A program made the translations under genes and the position numbers. From Pseudomonadota bacterium (GTDB taxonomy: Bacteria; Desulfobacterota; Desulfarculia; Adiutricales; JAGVGV01), in assembly GCA_018830135.1 (NCBI GenBank), contig JAHJTB010000312.1:1-32393 (forward strand): 32,393 nucleotides of DNA, given 5' to 3'. Every line of letters begins with the position of its first letter. The first letter of the stretch is position 1. Under the pieces are notes generated by a model. That model was not told the origin of the DNA. It ran no database searches and worked only from the letters and a program-made list of their open reading frames with translations. Positions 1-8,003 of the stretch are shown in pieces.

Positions 1-378
1 CGGCATGATCTGCATCAGCCCGACTGCGCCGACGGATGAAACCGCGTTGGGATCGAAACCGGATTCGGCCTTGATGACCGCCTTGACCAGAGCGGGAGAG
101 ATGCCGTGGTCCCGGGAGATGTCATGGATGAATCGGTCGTAACGCTGCTCCACCCGCTTCGGGCTGAACCGCCGTCGCATCTTTTCATTGATGGTATCGA
201 GCAGGTCGGGCCCGGTAGAGCGCAACCCCACATGACCTGGGTCATGAATTTCGAGGCCAACGCGCTTGGGCGAGAACAAGTCCGCGTCAGGCAAGGAAAA
301 TCGGCTTTCAATGGAGGCAAGGGGCAGAGCGCACACTACGGCCAACAATGTGTTGACGAGTATTTTTTTGAAGCTCAT
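1..378 (-). CDS. Lytic transglycosylase (SLT domain), secreted, N-terminal part only
   Basis: This reading frame is absent from the ORF track because it runs off the left edge. It begins at an ATG at 378-376 and gives 126 codons with no stop. Residues 1-22 form a signal peptide (MSFKKILV, then a hydrophobic core). Residues about 80-126 are the start of a soluble lytic transglycosylase (SLT) domain: ALVKAVIKAESGFDPNAVSS followed by VGAVGLMQIMP, with E105 in the position of the catalytic glutamate. Enzymes of this family cleave peptidoglycan between MurNAc and GlcNAc in the periplasm, forming 1,6-anhydro-muropeptides. The rest of the domain lies outside the window. The gene is divergent from the dehydrogenase at 814 and has its own promoter and a palindromic operator candidate. 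The family call is firm; the subtype and specific role are unknown. Confidence 0.88.
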   Translation of the reverse strand, partial: MSFKKILVNTLLAVVCALPLASIESRFSLPDADLFSPKRVGLEIHDPGHVGLRSTGPDLLDTINEKMRRRFSPKRVEQRYDRFIHDISRDHGISPALVKAVIKAESGFDPNAVSSVGAVGLMQIMP

Positions 379-391
379 TTCTTGTGCCCTG

Positions 392-409
392 TTACCGGGT
401 ACCCGGTAA
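392..409. promoter_or_regulatory. 18-bp perfect palindrome, candidate operator
   Basis: TTACCGGGTACCCGGTAA equals its own reverse complement. It sits directly downstream of the -10 of the transglycosylase promoter, covering the predicted +1 to +18. That is the classic place for a dimeric repressor to bind. The cognate regulator cannot be named from this window. Confidence 0.5.
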
Positions 410-414
410 GGGCC

Positions 415-442
415 AATGTACACTTCAAGAAAGACCTGTCAA
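415..442 (-). promoter_or_regulatory. Sigma70-type promoter of the lytic transglycosylase gene
   Basis: Read on the minus strand there is TTGACA (442-437, perfect -35), a 16-base spacer and TACATT (420-415, four of six -10 bases). The predicted start of transcription is near 408, about 30 bases ahead of the ATG. This is sequence matching only. Confidence 0.55.
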
Positions 443-813
443 CCCCTAATCTTGTTACCATTTAAATATCAATATATTACAGCCGAAAAACCCGAAAAAC
501 CCCTTTGGGGCGGCCTCTCCGGAGCCGGCGGGCCGGCCATGGGCAGACTGCTTGGATTTATCGGCATCGACCGGTATAATCCCGGATATTGCAGTTGCCT
601 TCTATCGCGGCGTCGAAACGCGTGCTGCAACGCTCGTTTCTCGCTTTTTGACCTCGACGTATCGTATAATGCGCCCGCGGCCAAAAACCGGTCCAACTTC
701 GCGTTTCGCTATGCATTTCGACACCTCGCCACGAACTCGGCCCCAGAATCCGGGTTTGATGCGACGTCTGAAAACAACCGGCCGTCGGGCCGGGACCTCA
801 AGGAGCGCGGCCC
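443..813. other. Divergent intergenic spacer (371 bases)
   Basis: No protein frame here looks real: ORF-track entries at 416-817, 469-696 and 552-887 have no recognisable domain and poor composition. Visible elements are a plus-strand promoter candidate at 552-580 and, on the minus strand, a short CCCC-AAA-GGGG hairpin followed by TTTTT (about 512-497). A second TATAAT at 665-670 has no properly spaced -35. A small RNA is possible but not supported further. Confidence 0.5.
552..580 (+). promoter_or_regulatory. Candidate promoter for the dehydrogenase gene
   Basis: TTGGAT (552-557), a 17-base spacer and a perfect TATAAT (575-580) on the plus strand. This would leave a leader of about 230 bases before the ATG at 814, which is long, so a nearer promoter is possible. 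Confidence 0.35.
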
Positions 814-1794
814 ATGAAAGCCATTTTTTTGGAGGACCGGACTTTTTCCACGGTCAACCGCCCCAAGCCCCGGGCCGGCCGGGGTGAGGCTTTGCTCCGG
901 GTGGTCCGGGCCGGCATCTGCAACACGGACCTGGAGTTGTATCGCGGGTATTATGGCTTTCGAGGCGTTCCGGGCCACGAGTTCGTGGCCCGGGTCGAGG
1001 CCGCGCCCGGCCGGCCGGATATGGTGGGCCGCCGAGTCGTGGTCGACATCAACATTGGCTGCGGCCGGTGCGAATGGTGCGAAAGGGACGACCCGCGGCA
1101 CTGTCGAGAGCGGCGGGTCATCGGCATCAAGGACTGGGATGGGTGTTTCGCGGAGTATGTCAAGGCCCCGGTGGCCGGTCTCCACCCGGTCCCGGAATCG
1201 GTGCCCGACGAAGTGGCGGTCTTTGCCGAACCGCTGGCCGCGGCGCTGGAAATCGGCCAGCAGGTCCATCTGACCGCGAACCTGAAAATGGCCATCCTGG
1301 GGGATGGAAAGCTGGGTCTGCTCACGGCCCTGGCGCTTCGTTTTTTCAACCCCGGCCTGACACTTATCGGTCGGCACGGGCGCAAACTGGCCTTGGCCGA
1401 GGCTCAGGGGGTGCGCGTCCACCGGGTCGATCCGAAAGCGGGCCTCCGGGCGCTCGAAGCCTGGACCGGATGTTTCGATCTGGTCGTCGAGGCCACCGGC
1501 CGGCCGGAGGGTCTGGCCCAGGCCATGCACCTGGTCCGGCCCGAGGGGGTCATCGTGGCCAAGACCACTTCGCACGAGTCTTCGGCAATCGATCTGGCCG
1601 CATTGGTGGTCAACGAATACACTCTCGTCGGCTCCCGCTGCGGCGACATGGCCCTGGCCCTGTTTTTTCTTCAACAACAGCGGATCGATGTGGCGCCGCT
1701 TATCGAAGCAGCCTACCCTTTCCAGGACTTCGAGACAGCCTTTGAACATGCCGGCCGGCCAGGAGCGATGAAAGTGCAGATTTTCTTCGACTGA
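814..1794 (+). CDS. Zinc-dependent medium-chain dehydrogenase (MDR family), alcohol dehydrogenase-like
   Basis: Predicted cytoplasmic NAD(P)-linked oxidoreductase of 326 aa, slightly short for the family (about 340-350). The GroES-like N-terminal half has the catalytic zinc ligands C36 (GICNTDLEL) and H55 (VPGHEFVA). It also has a complete structural zinc set, C83-C86-C89-C97, in GCGRCEWCERDDPRHC. The Rossmann half contains LGDGKLGLLTALAL. The pattern GICNTDLEL plus YYGFRGVPGHEF matches the uncharacterised 'MDR_like' branch rather than classical ethanol or threonine dehydrogenases, so the substrate is unknown. The start is supported by AAGGAG seven bases upstream of the ATG. The amidohydrolase genes follow on the same strand after a gap with its own promoter, so membership of the same pathway is possible but unproven. 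Confidence 0.85.
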   Translation: MKAIFLEDRTFSTVNRPKPRAGRGEALLRVVRAGICNTDLELYRGYYGFRGVPGHEFVARVEAAPGRPDMVGRRVVVDINIGCGRCEWCERDDPRHCRERRVIGIKDWDGCFAEYVKAPVAGLHPVPESVPDEVAVFAEPLAAALEIGQQVHLTANLKMAILGDGKLGLLTALALRFFNPGLTLIGRHGRKLALAEAQGVRVHRVDPKAGLRALEAWTGCFDLVVEATGRPEGLAQAMHLVRPEGVIVAKTTSHESSAIDLAALVVNEYTLVGSRCGDMALALFFLQQQRIDVAPLIEAAYPFQDFETAFEHAGRPGAMKVQIFFD

Positions 1795-1828
1795 TCGAGA
1801 ATCGGACTCCGGCCGGCCGCCAAAACCA

Positions 1829-1857
1829 TTGACAACCAAGGTCCTGGCCTCTATGTT
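1829..1857 (+). promoter_or_regulatory. Sigma70-type promoter ahead of the amidohydrolase/OsmC operon
   Basis: A perfect TTGACA (1829-1834), exactly 17 bases of spacer, then TATGTT (1852-1857, four of six). Predicted start near 1864, leaving a leader of about 85 bases. This suggests that the three-gene group 1949-5037 can be transcribed independently of the dehydrogenase. Confidence 0.55.
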
Positions 1858-1948
1858 CCTATGAATTTGGAATGTTAGCGAATTCCCCGCGGCCCCTCCC
1901 GGGGGCGACCAGCCGTCCGGAAATCGCCGATCCGAAAGGATGAACCAC

Positions 1949-3268
1949 ATGGCAGACCTCATCGTCAAAGGGGACCTGGTCTTGACCCGTAACAACGGCC
2001 AGCCCGCCATCAAAAACGGAGCGGTGGCCGTAAGCGGTTCCCGAATCACGGCCGTCGGACCGGCCGAAGAGATCGAACGGGAGCACGGGAACGGGGCCCG
2101 GATTCTTCAGACGGGTCAGGGTCTGGTCATGCCCGGTCTGGTCAACTCGCACACCCATGTTTCAATGACCTGTCTGCGCGGGCTGGCCGACGACCTGCCC
2201 CTGATGACCTGGCTGAACGAGCACATCTTCCCGGCCGAAGCCACTCTGGACGGGGAAAAAGTGTATTGGGGCGCGCTGCTGGGCTGCGCGGAAATGATCC
2301 TCTCGGGCACGACCTGCTTCTGCGACATGTATCTTTTCGAAGACCGGGTGGCCCGGGCCGTTGAAACGGCCGGCTTGCGGGCATTGGTCGGCGAAGTGCT
2401 CTATGATTTCCCCTCCCCGAATTACGGGCCGATCGAGGAGGGTCTCCGTTTCACGGAACGCCTGATCGAGACTTACCGGGGGCACGAAACCGTGCGGATC
2501 GCCGTCGAACCGCACGCGCCGTACACCTGCTCGCCGGACATGCTCCGGTCCTGCCGGGACTTGGCCGAAAAACACCACGTACCGCTGATCATTCACCTGT
2601 CCGAAAACCGGGAGGAGGTCGAAACCATTATCGAGCGATACGGCACGACCCCGTCCCGCCATCTGGACAATCTGGGCCTCCTGACTCCCAATCTGATCGC
2701 CGATCACTGTGTGATCCTGGACCCTGAAGAGATCGAACTGCTGGCCGGACGGGGCGTCAGTGTGATCCACAACCCCCGCAGCAACATGAAACTCGCCTCC
2801 GGCGTGGCCCCGGTCACGGCCCTGCTCCAGGCCGGAGCCCGGGTGGCCCTGGGCACGGATGGACCGGCCTCGAACAACAATCTCGACGTCTTCGGGGAGA
2901 TGGACGCGGCGGCCAAACTGGAGAAAGTCCACCGTCTCGATCCCACGGTCATGAGCGCGGAAACCGTCCTGGACATGGCTACGATCAACGGGGCCGTGGC
3001 CCTGGGCTGGGGGGACGAACTGGGGCGGCTGGCCCCGGGCTGCCTGGCCGACATGATCGTCATCGATCTGGACAAACCGCACCTGACGCCGATGTACAAT
3101 CCGGTCAGCCATCTGGTCTACTCGGCCACAGGCGCCGACGTGGTCCACAGCGTGGTCCACGGCCGGATTTTAATGGAAAACCGCCGTCTGACCACGCTCG
3201 ATCTGGGCGAAATCTACGGCCGGATGGAGACGATTGCAGCCGATATGCTCAAAGTGGTCAAACGATAA
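1949..3268 (+). CDS. mtaD: Amidohydrolase, 5-methylthioadenosine/S-adenosylhomocysteine deaminase type (copy 1)
   Basis: Cytoplasmic zinc hydrolase of the TrzN/AtzB/SsnA/MtaD branch. Characterised members deaminate the adenine ring of methylthioadenosine, SAH or adenosine to the inosyl products. I chose the ATG at 1949 over the ORF-track ATG at 1940 because AAAGGA (1935-1940) overlaps the first and is eight bases before the second; this gives 439 aa. Motifs in order: HTH metal pair (H68, H70), LRGLADDLPLMTWLNEHIFP (the family's substrate-proximal block), PHAPYTCS, HLSENREEVE with the catalytic Glu, ADHCV with His, HNPRSNMKLASG, and GTDGPASNNN with the metal-binding Asp. All expected catalytic residues are present. 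It is followed after nine bases by an OsmC gene and then by a paralogue. MTA/SAH is the default substrate; guanine-like or other purines remain possible. Confidence 0.85.
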   Translation: MADLIVKGDLVLTRNNGQPAIKNGAVAVSGSRITAVGPAEEIEREHGNGARILQTGQGLVMPGLVNSHTHVSMTCLRGLADDLPLMTWLNEHIFPAEATLDGEKVYWGALLGCAEMILSGTTCFCDMYLFEDRVARAVETAGLRALVGEVLYDFPSPNYGPIEEGLRFTERLIETYRGHETVRIAVEPHAPYTCSPDMLRSCRDLAEKHHVPLIIHLSENREEVETIIERYGTTPSRHLDNLGLLTPNLIADHCVILDPEEIELLAGRGVSVIHNPRSNMKLASGVAPVTALLQAGARVALGTDGPASNNNLDVFGEMDAAAKLEKVHRLDPTVMSAETVLDMATINGAVALGWGDELGRLAPGCLADMIVIDLDKPHLTPMYNPVSHLVYSATGADVVHSVVHGRILMENRRLTTLDLGEIYGRMETIAADMLKVVKR

Positions 3269-3277
3269 GGAGAAATC

Positions 3278-3715
3278 ATGTCTGACAAGGCAATCATTTT
3301 CGAAGCCGAAGTGGAATGGACCGGAGAGAAGGCCGGTCGTCTGAAACTCGAGGGCCGACCCGACCTGCAGGTGGCCCCGCCGCCCCAGTTCGAAGGTCCG
3401 GAGGGCATGAACTCCCCCCAGGAGATGTTCGTGGCCTCGGCCGCGGTCTGCATCATGACCACCTTCCTGGCCATGGGCAACAAGGTACGGGCCGAATGGG
3501 AGTCTTTTTCCTGCTCCGGCCGGGGCCACCTCGAGCTGGTGAAGGGCCAGGGTCTCATCTTCACTCGCATCGAACTGTTTCCGAAAGTGACGGTCCGGGC
3601 CGAGGAGCAGGTCCCGGCCGTGGAAAAGGCCCTCGAGTTGGCCAAAAAGTACTGCCTGGTGACCAATTCCATGAAAAGCGAAGTGGTCATGCACCCCCAG
3701 GTCTCGATCGCCTGA
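3278..3715 (+). CDS. OsmC/Ohr family protein
   Basis: 145 aa, ordinary length for the family. The two signature cysteines are present: C58 in ASAAVCIMTTFL and C126 in AKKYCLVTNS. OsmC/Ohr proteins are dimeric, cytoplasmic, thiol-dependent peroxidases for organic hydroperoxides. Some OsmC relatives lie in metabolic operons where their role is not known. A third cysteine, C79 (FSCSGRG), is extra. The start has a strong AAGGAG six bases upstream. The gene sits nine bases after one amidohydrolase and eleven bases before the next, so it is almost surely cotranscribed with both. That placement suggests a job tied to their substrate rather than a general stress role (inference). Confidence 0.88.
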   Translation: MSDKAIIFEAEVEWTGEKAGRLKLEGRPDLQVAPPPQFEGPEGMNSPQEMFVASAAVCIMTTFLAMGNKVRAEWESFSCSGRGHLELVKGQGLIFTRIELFPKVTVRAEEQVPAVEKALELAKKYCLVTNSMKSEVVMHPQVSIA

Positions 3716-3726
3716 CGGCCTGACCC

Positions 3727-5037
3727 ATGTGGGACCTGCTGATTATCAACGCCTGCCTGGTAACCCAGGAGCCCGATCGGGGCCCGATTCCCCGGGGGTT
3801 TGTCGCCGTCCAGGACGGAGTCCTGGCCGCCTTGGGGTCCATGTCCGATCTCGACCCGGAACATGGCGCGGCCAAGTCCATCGATGCCCGGGGCGGTCTG
3901 GTCATGCCGGGTCTGGTCAACACCCACATCCACGGGGCCATGACCCTGTTTCGCGGCCTGGCGGACGACCTGCCGCTGATGGTCTGGCTCAACGAACACA
4001 TCTTTCCGGCCGAAGCCGCCCATGTCAACGAGGAACTGGTCTATTGGGGAACCAAGCTGGCCTGCGCCGAGATGCTGCTCAGCGGCACGACCGGATTCGC
4101 CGACGGCTATTTTCTGGAGGATCAGGCCGCGCGGGCGGCGCAGGAGGCGGGGTTGCGGTGCGTAATGGGACAGGGGGTCATCGACTTTCCCGCGCCCGGC
4201 GTGCCCGATCCGGGGAAGAATCTGAAGACGGCCCGGGAGTTTTTGGAAAAGTGGCGTGGCGTCTCCCCTTTGATCCAGCCTTCGGTCTTCTGCCACTCGC
4301 CCTACACCTGCTCGAAGGAGACCCTGATCGGGGGCAAGGAACTGGCCCGGGAGTTCGGGACGATCTTTCAGATTCATGTGTCCGAAACCCGGGAGGAGGT
4401 CGAGCAGGTCCGGTCGGATCGGGGACTGACCCCGGTCCGCTATCTGGACGATTTGGGACTCCTGGACGAATCGACCCTGGCCGTTCACTGTGTCTGGGTG
4501 GATGACGAGGAGATCGACATCCTGGCCCGACGCCGCACGCCGGCGGTTGTTTGCGTGGAGAGCCACATGAAACTGGCCTCCGGTTCGGCTCCGGTGGTGC
4601 GGATGCTGGCCCGGGGCGTCAACGTGGCCATGGGCACCGACGGGCCGGCCAGCAACAACAATCTGAACATGTTCGGCGAGGCCGGCACCCTGGCCCGTCT
4701 GACCAAGGTCCGCGAAATGGACCCCACGGCCCTGCCCGCGGCCCGGGCCCTTTACCTGGCCGGGCCGGCCGGGGCCGCGGCTTTGGGCTGGCGGGACGTG
4801 ACCGGCATGCTCAAACCCGGCCTGCGGGCCGACCTGATCGTCCTGGACCTGAGTCCGCCTCACCTGACGCCCCTTTACCGTCCCCGGTCCCACCTGGTCT
4901 ATGCCTCGAACGGCCATGAAATCAGGACCGTGCTGGTGGACGGCCGCGTGGTGGTGGAAGACGGCCGCCTCATCGCCTTCGACCTGCGGGAAACCCTGGC
5001 CCGGGTTCGAGAAATCGCCGACGGAATCAGGGGCTGA
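3727..5037 (+). CDS. Amidohydrolase, MTA/SAH deaminase-like (copy 2, diverged)
   Basis: 436 aa, clearly paralogous to the gene at 1949: both share RGLADDLPLM.WLNEHIFPAE, PYTCS, MKLASG and GTDGPASNNNL. The metal pair is H67 and H69 (NTHIHG), the catalytic Glu is in HVSETREEVE, a His is in AVHCVW, and the metal Asp is in GTDGPAS. The difference is in the loop normally written HNPxSNxKL: here it reads VVCVESHMKLASG, so the HNP and the Asn are gone. Metal and acid/base residues are therefore intact while a substrate-facing loop is not. This suggests a related hydrolase or deaminase with a changed substrate (inference). There is no clear Shine-Dalgarno; translation may be coupled to the OsmC gene. 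The 3' end overlaps the convergent small ORF at 5027 by 11 bases. Confidence 0.82.
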   Translation: MWDLLIINACLVTQEPDRGPIPRGFVAVQDGVLAALGSMSDLDPEHGAAKSIDARGGLVMPGLVNTHIHGAMTLFRGLADDLPLMVWLNEHIFPAEAAHVNEELVYWGTKLACAEMLLSGTTGFADGYFLEDQAARAAQEAGLRCVMGQGVIDFPAPGVPDPGKNLKTAREFLEKWRGVSPLIQPSVFCHSPYTCSKETLIGGKELAREFGTIFQIHVSETREEVEQVRSDRGLTPVRYLDDLGLLDESTLAVHCVWVDDEEIDILARRRTPAVVCVESHMKLASGSAPVVRMLARGVNVAMGTDGPASNNNLNMFGEAGTLARLTKVREMDPTALPAARALYLAGPAGAAALGWRDVTGMLKPGLRADLIVLDLSPPHLTPLYRPRSHLVYASNGHEIRTVLVDGRVVVEDGRLIAFDLRETLARVREIADGIRG

Positions 5038-5215
5038 TCGCCCCTTCGGTTCCCAGAATCCCGCGGGCGGCGTCGATGCCGAGCCACAAGGCGGCCAGTC
5101 CGGCCGGGGTCCATAACCGGCCCCCCGCCCCGAAGATACGGTCGAACACCGCTTCGGCCGATTCCAGAGAGAGGGTCCGCGGCCCGGGCTCCCGCTCCTT
5201 CGGGTCTTCGCTCAC
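5027..5215 (-). CDS. Hypothetical small protein, 62 aa
   Basis: GTG start at 5215, six bases downstream of the stop of the frameshifted gene at 5222, and stop at 5027 inside the 3' end of the convergent amidohydrolase. The sequence begins SEDPKEREPGPRTLSLESAE and has one moderately hydrophobic stretch (LAALWLGIDAARG). I recognise no domain. The case for it being real rests on tight spacing behind its neighbour and a plausible amino-acid composition. It could instead be a chance frame. Confidence 0.45.
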   Translation of the reverse strand: MSEDPKEREPGPRTLSLESAEAVFDRIFGAGGRLWTPAGLAALWLGIDAARGILGTEGAISP

Positions 5216-5221
5216 TTGATC

Positions 5222-6020
5222 CTACTCCCAGTTGACCTTCATGGCCGCGGCCTGTTTCCGCCACCAGACATCATCGTCGACCAGCAGCAGGGTGCAGATT
5301 TCCCATCGCAGGTTGATCAGATTGAGGGCCAGGCCGGTAGGCAGGAGCCGGGCCCGCCGAGGTGAATTCAGGGCGGCCCGGAGTTCGGCCACCGGCCCCC
5401 ACGCACTCAGGAAGTAATCGGGCGGGCGCACGTCCGGGTCCAGTTCAAAACTGAACAGTTCTTCCCCGTATTCTTTCAACACGGCCAGTTCGATGCTCCA
5501 TTCCGCTTCCGGAAGACCGGACTCGGGCTGGAACATGGCCGCGGGCAGGACGTGAAAAAGTCCGGTCGCCCCGATCCTCGAAATCCAGGAGTTCGTACAT
5601 CAGGTTGTCCCGGATGCGTATGCCGCGCTGGGACAGGATTTTCAGGCAGGCGGACGCCGAGACCCGGTCCGGCATCTCCCGGTGCGAGGACATCAGGCGA
5701 CCCCGGATGTCGTCGACCCCGAACCGGTCCGGAGTCGGCCAGACGGCCAGGGGCAAAACGATTTCCCGTCCGCCAACGATTCGTCTCATGAGCCTGAGGG
5801 GCGGTGCGGTCCGTTCCTCGTACCGGTAACGGAGGAAATCGGTCAGATGGGTGGTGAGCCGGGCCGCTTCGGCCCGGATAAAGGCCGAGCCGAGTTCCGG
5901 CGAAGTGATCCGTTCGGCCAGGGGAAGCAGTTCGGCCAGATGTTGACGGCAGGCCGGGGGAACGGCCCGGCAAAGCTCCGGACCGAGGGTCAGGGCCAGG
6001 AGCGCGGATGGATCGTCCAT
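5222..6020 (-). pseudogene. Unrecognised protein gene downstream of recJ, interrupted by a one-base frameshift
   Basis: Two ORF-track entries (5445-6020 and 5222-5536) are the halves of one gene. The first frame reads sensibly from MDDPSALLALTLGPEL to LLDFEDRG, then turns into Arg/Pro-rich nonsense. The second frame continues as ATGLFHVLPAAMFQPESGLP through to KVNWE. The change falls at a run of four G on the coding strand (CCCC at 5569-5572). The 799-base span is 3 x 266 + 1, so removing one G gives an intact 265-aa protein. It begins 15 bases after recJ, so it is probably in that operon. I do not recognise the family; it looks soluble. A homopolymer sequencing error is as likely as a real mutation. 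Confidence 0.65.
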
Positions 6021-6035
6021 TTTCGAGGGCCGGGA

Positions 6036-7745
6036 TCAGGCCGGGCTTTTTTTGATGTCAACCACTTTCCAGCCCAGCGTGGTTCGTCCGCGAAAATTGG
6101 AGGTGTGGCGCTGCACGGCCACCGAGACTCGCGGTCCCAGTTCGATCAGCCGCTCCCCCAGGCCGAAACCGATGGTATCGAGGCTCCGCCCCCCCTGGCC
6201 GAGGGTCATTTTGAGGTGCGAGCCGCCGACCAGGCCCCCGGATATCATCTTCAGATCGTTCAAGACAAAGACCGGCTCCGGATTGCCCTCTCCGAAAGGG
6301 GCCAGGCGGGCCAGTTCCGAGGCCAGGCCGGCTTCTAGGTCATCGAGAGTGACCTCGGCCTCGATGTCCAAGGCGGGTTCGAGAAACCGGTCGTCGATTT
6401 CCCGTTCGGCGATCTCGAGGAAGGCGCGTTTGAGTTCCTCGACCCGATCGGCCTCGAGGGTCAGTCCGGCGGCCAGGTCGTGCCCGCCGAAGCGGGTCAG
6501 GACATCCCGGCATCGGTCCAGGGCCACGTAGATGTTGAAACCTTCGACAGACCGCCCGGACCCGTGCGCCCATCCGTCTTCAACGGACATCAGAATGACC
6601 GGCCGGCAAAACCGCTCGACCAGCTTGGATGCGGCCAGTCCGACTACGCCCCGATGCCAGCCCTGCCGCCAGAGCACAATGGCCTTCCCGGGGTCCGCGC
6701 CTTCGGCCTCGATCATGCCCAAGGCCTGCCGCACCATCTCGGCGTGCAGTCGACGGCGCTGGATGTTGGTCTGTTCCAGCATCCGGGCCAGGCTGGCGGC
6801 CCGGTCGGCCTCCCGGGTCATCAGCAGTTCGAGGCTGGGCTGGGCGGAATCGAGGCGGCCGGTGGCGTTGATCCGGGGGGCGATACGGAAGGCCACTTCC
6901 CGCGCCGTAAGAGGCCGGCCTGGTTCGAGGGAACTGACCTCCTTGAGCGCTATCAGGCCGGGCTGGTCCGGCCGGGCTAGCCGTTCCAGGCCCATGCGGA
7001 CCATAATGCGATTGACGTCCCGCAGCGGGGCCATGTCCGCCACGGTACCGATGGCGACCAGGCCCAGCAAAGGCGCCAGTTCGGGCTGTTCGGCCGTGGT
7101 GATCAGTCCCCGCTCCCGCATGGCCTGTCGGAGCCCGCCGGCCAGGAAAAAGGCCACCCCCACCCCGGCCAGGGCACGTTGCGGGAAAGCGGCGTCCTTT
7201 CGTTTAGGGTTGACCACGGCCAGGGCCGGGGCCAGACGCTCGGGCGGCTGATGATGATCGGTGACAATGACGTCCAGGCCCAGGGAACGGGCCCGGCTAA
7301 CGGCATCGACATCGGAGACCCCGCAGTCCACGGTGACCACCAGATCGACTCCGCTCCGGCTGAGCGTCTCGAGGGCCTCCCCGTTCAGGCCGTACCCCTC
7401 GTCCTGGCGGTGGGGCACATAGGTCGAAACGCGGAATCCGAGCCGCTCGAGGAAGTCGGCCAGCAGGGCCGTGGCGGTCAGGCCGTCGGCGTCATAGTCG
7501 CCGTAGATGCAAACGGACTCCCGGCGGTCCAGGGCCTGGATCAGGCGTTCGACGGCCCGGTTCATGTCCGGCAACAAAAAAGGGCTGGGCAGGTCTCGGA
7601 GGGAGGGGTTCAGGAAGGACCGGGCCGCGTCCGGGTCCGCCAGTCCGCGTCGGACCAGCATGGTCGCGGCCACACGGGACAGCCCCAGCAGACTCGAAAG
7701 TCTGTCCGCCGTCTCGGCATCGACGTTTTTCGATCGCCATTCCAT
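6036..7745 (-). CDS. recJ: Single-stranded-DNA-specific 5'-3' exonuclease RecJ
   Basis: 569 aa, normal length. RecJ degrades single-stranded DNA 5' to 3' in the cytoplasm, serving RecF-pathway recombination, mismatch repair and base-excision repair. The DHH phosphoesterase motifs are all visible: motif I GDYDADG (D83, D85, D87), motif II VTVDCGVSD (about 138-145), motif III DHH at 163-165, and the DHHA1 part with GGHDLAAGLTLEADRVEELK. The C-terminal OB-like region ends TSNFRGRTTLGWKVVDIK. The ATG at 7745 gives the usual N-terminus (NVDAETADRLSSLLGLSR.AA). It is the first gene of a minus-strand unit with the frameshifted gene and the 62-aa ORF. Confidence 0.95.
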   Translation of the reverse strand: MEWRSKNVDAETADRLSSLLGLSRVAATMLVRRGLADPDAARSFLNPSLRDLPSPFLLPDMNRAVERLIQALDRRESVCIYGDYDADGLTATALLADFLERLGFRVSTYVPHRQDEGYGLNGEALETLSRSGVDLVVTVDCGVSDVDAVSRARSLGLDVIVTDHHQPPERLAPALAVVNPKRKDAAFPQRALAGVGVAFFLAGGLRQAMRERGLITTAEQPELAPLLGLVAIGTVADMAPLRDVNRIMVRMGLERLARPDQPGLIALKEVSSLEPGRPLTAREVAFRIAPRINATGRLDSAQPSLELLMTREADRAASLARMLEQTNIQRRRLHAEMVRQALGMIEAEGADPGKAIVLWRQGWHRGVVGLAASKLVERFCRPVILMSVEDGWAHGSGRSVEGFNIYVALDRCRDVLTRFGGHDLAAGLTLEADRVEELKRAFLEIAEREIDDRFLEPALDIEAEVTLDDLEAGLASELARLAPFGEGNPEPVFVLNDLKMISGGLVGGSHLKMTLGQGGRSLDTIGFGLGERLIELGPRVSVAVQRHTSNFRGRTTLGWKVVDIKKSPA

Positions 7746-7881
7746 GTTCGGCCAACCCTGCCTCGTTTATTCCGCCCAACCGAATATAACACGTTCCCCG
7801 GGCGTGAGCCAGGGCATCCGTGATAGAACGGCTGGGGAGCGCCCCCAATCCCTGAGCGGTCAGGCCTTGACCGGAAAAAAA

Positions 7882-7910
7882 TTGACGCCGGACTTCCGGG
7901 TCCGCATAAT
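7882..7910 (+). promoter_or_regulatory. Sigma70-type promoter of the thioesterase gene
   Basis: TTGACG (7882-7887, five of six), 17-base spacer, CATAAT (7905-7910, five of six). Predicted start near 7917, about 87 bases before the ATG at 8004. Confidence 0.6.
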
Positions 7911-8003
7911 GGCCCCTATCCAAAATTGAACCGCCGGCGAATGGACCGGGCCCGGGCGCTTTCCGACGGGCGGCGGCCGTGTCGGCGACGGAGACGGACT
8001 GTC

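Noticed and set aside
497-512. Minus-strand intrinsic terminator or small RNA end (CCCC-AAA-GGGG-TTTTT)
   Set aside because: The stem is only four pairs and there is no gene upstream of it on that strand. Noted in the spacer entry but not called as a feature.
648-670. TTGACC ... TATAAT as a promoter for the dehydrogenase gene
   Set aside because: The spacer is only 11 bases, too short for sigma70.
709-2049. 446-aa minus-strand ORF opposite the MDR dehydrogenase
   Set aside because: Shadow frame; the plus strand holds intact zinc-binding and Rossmann motifs.
3214-4917. 567-aa minus-strand ORF across the OsmC and second amidohydrolase genes
   Set aside because: No recognisable motif, low-complexity Gln/Gly/Arg composition, and antisense to two well-supported genes.
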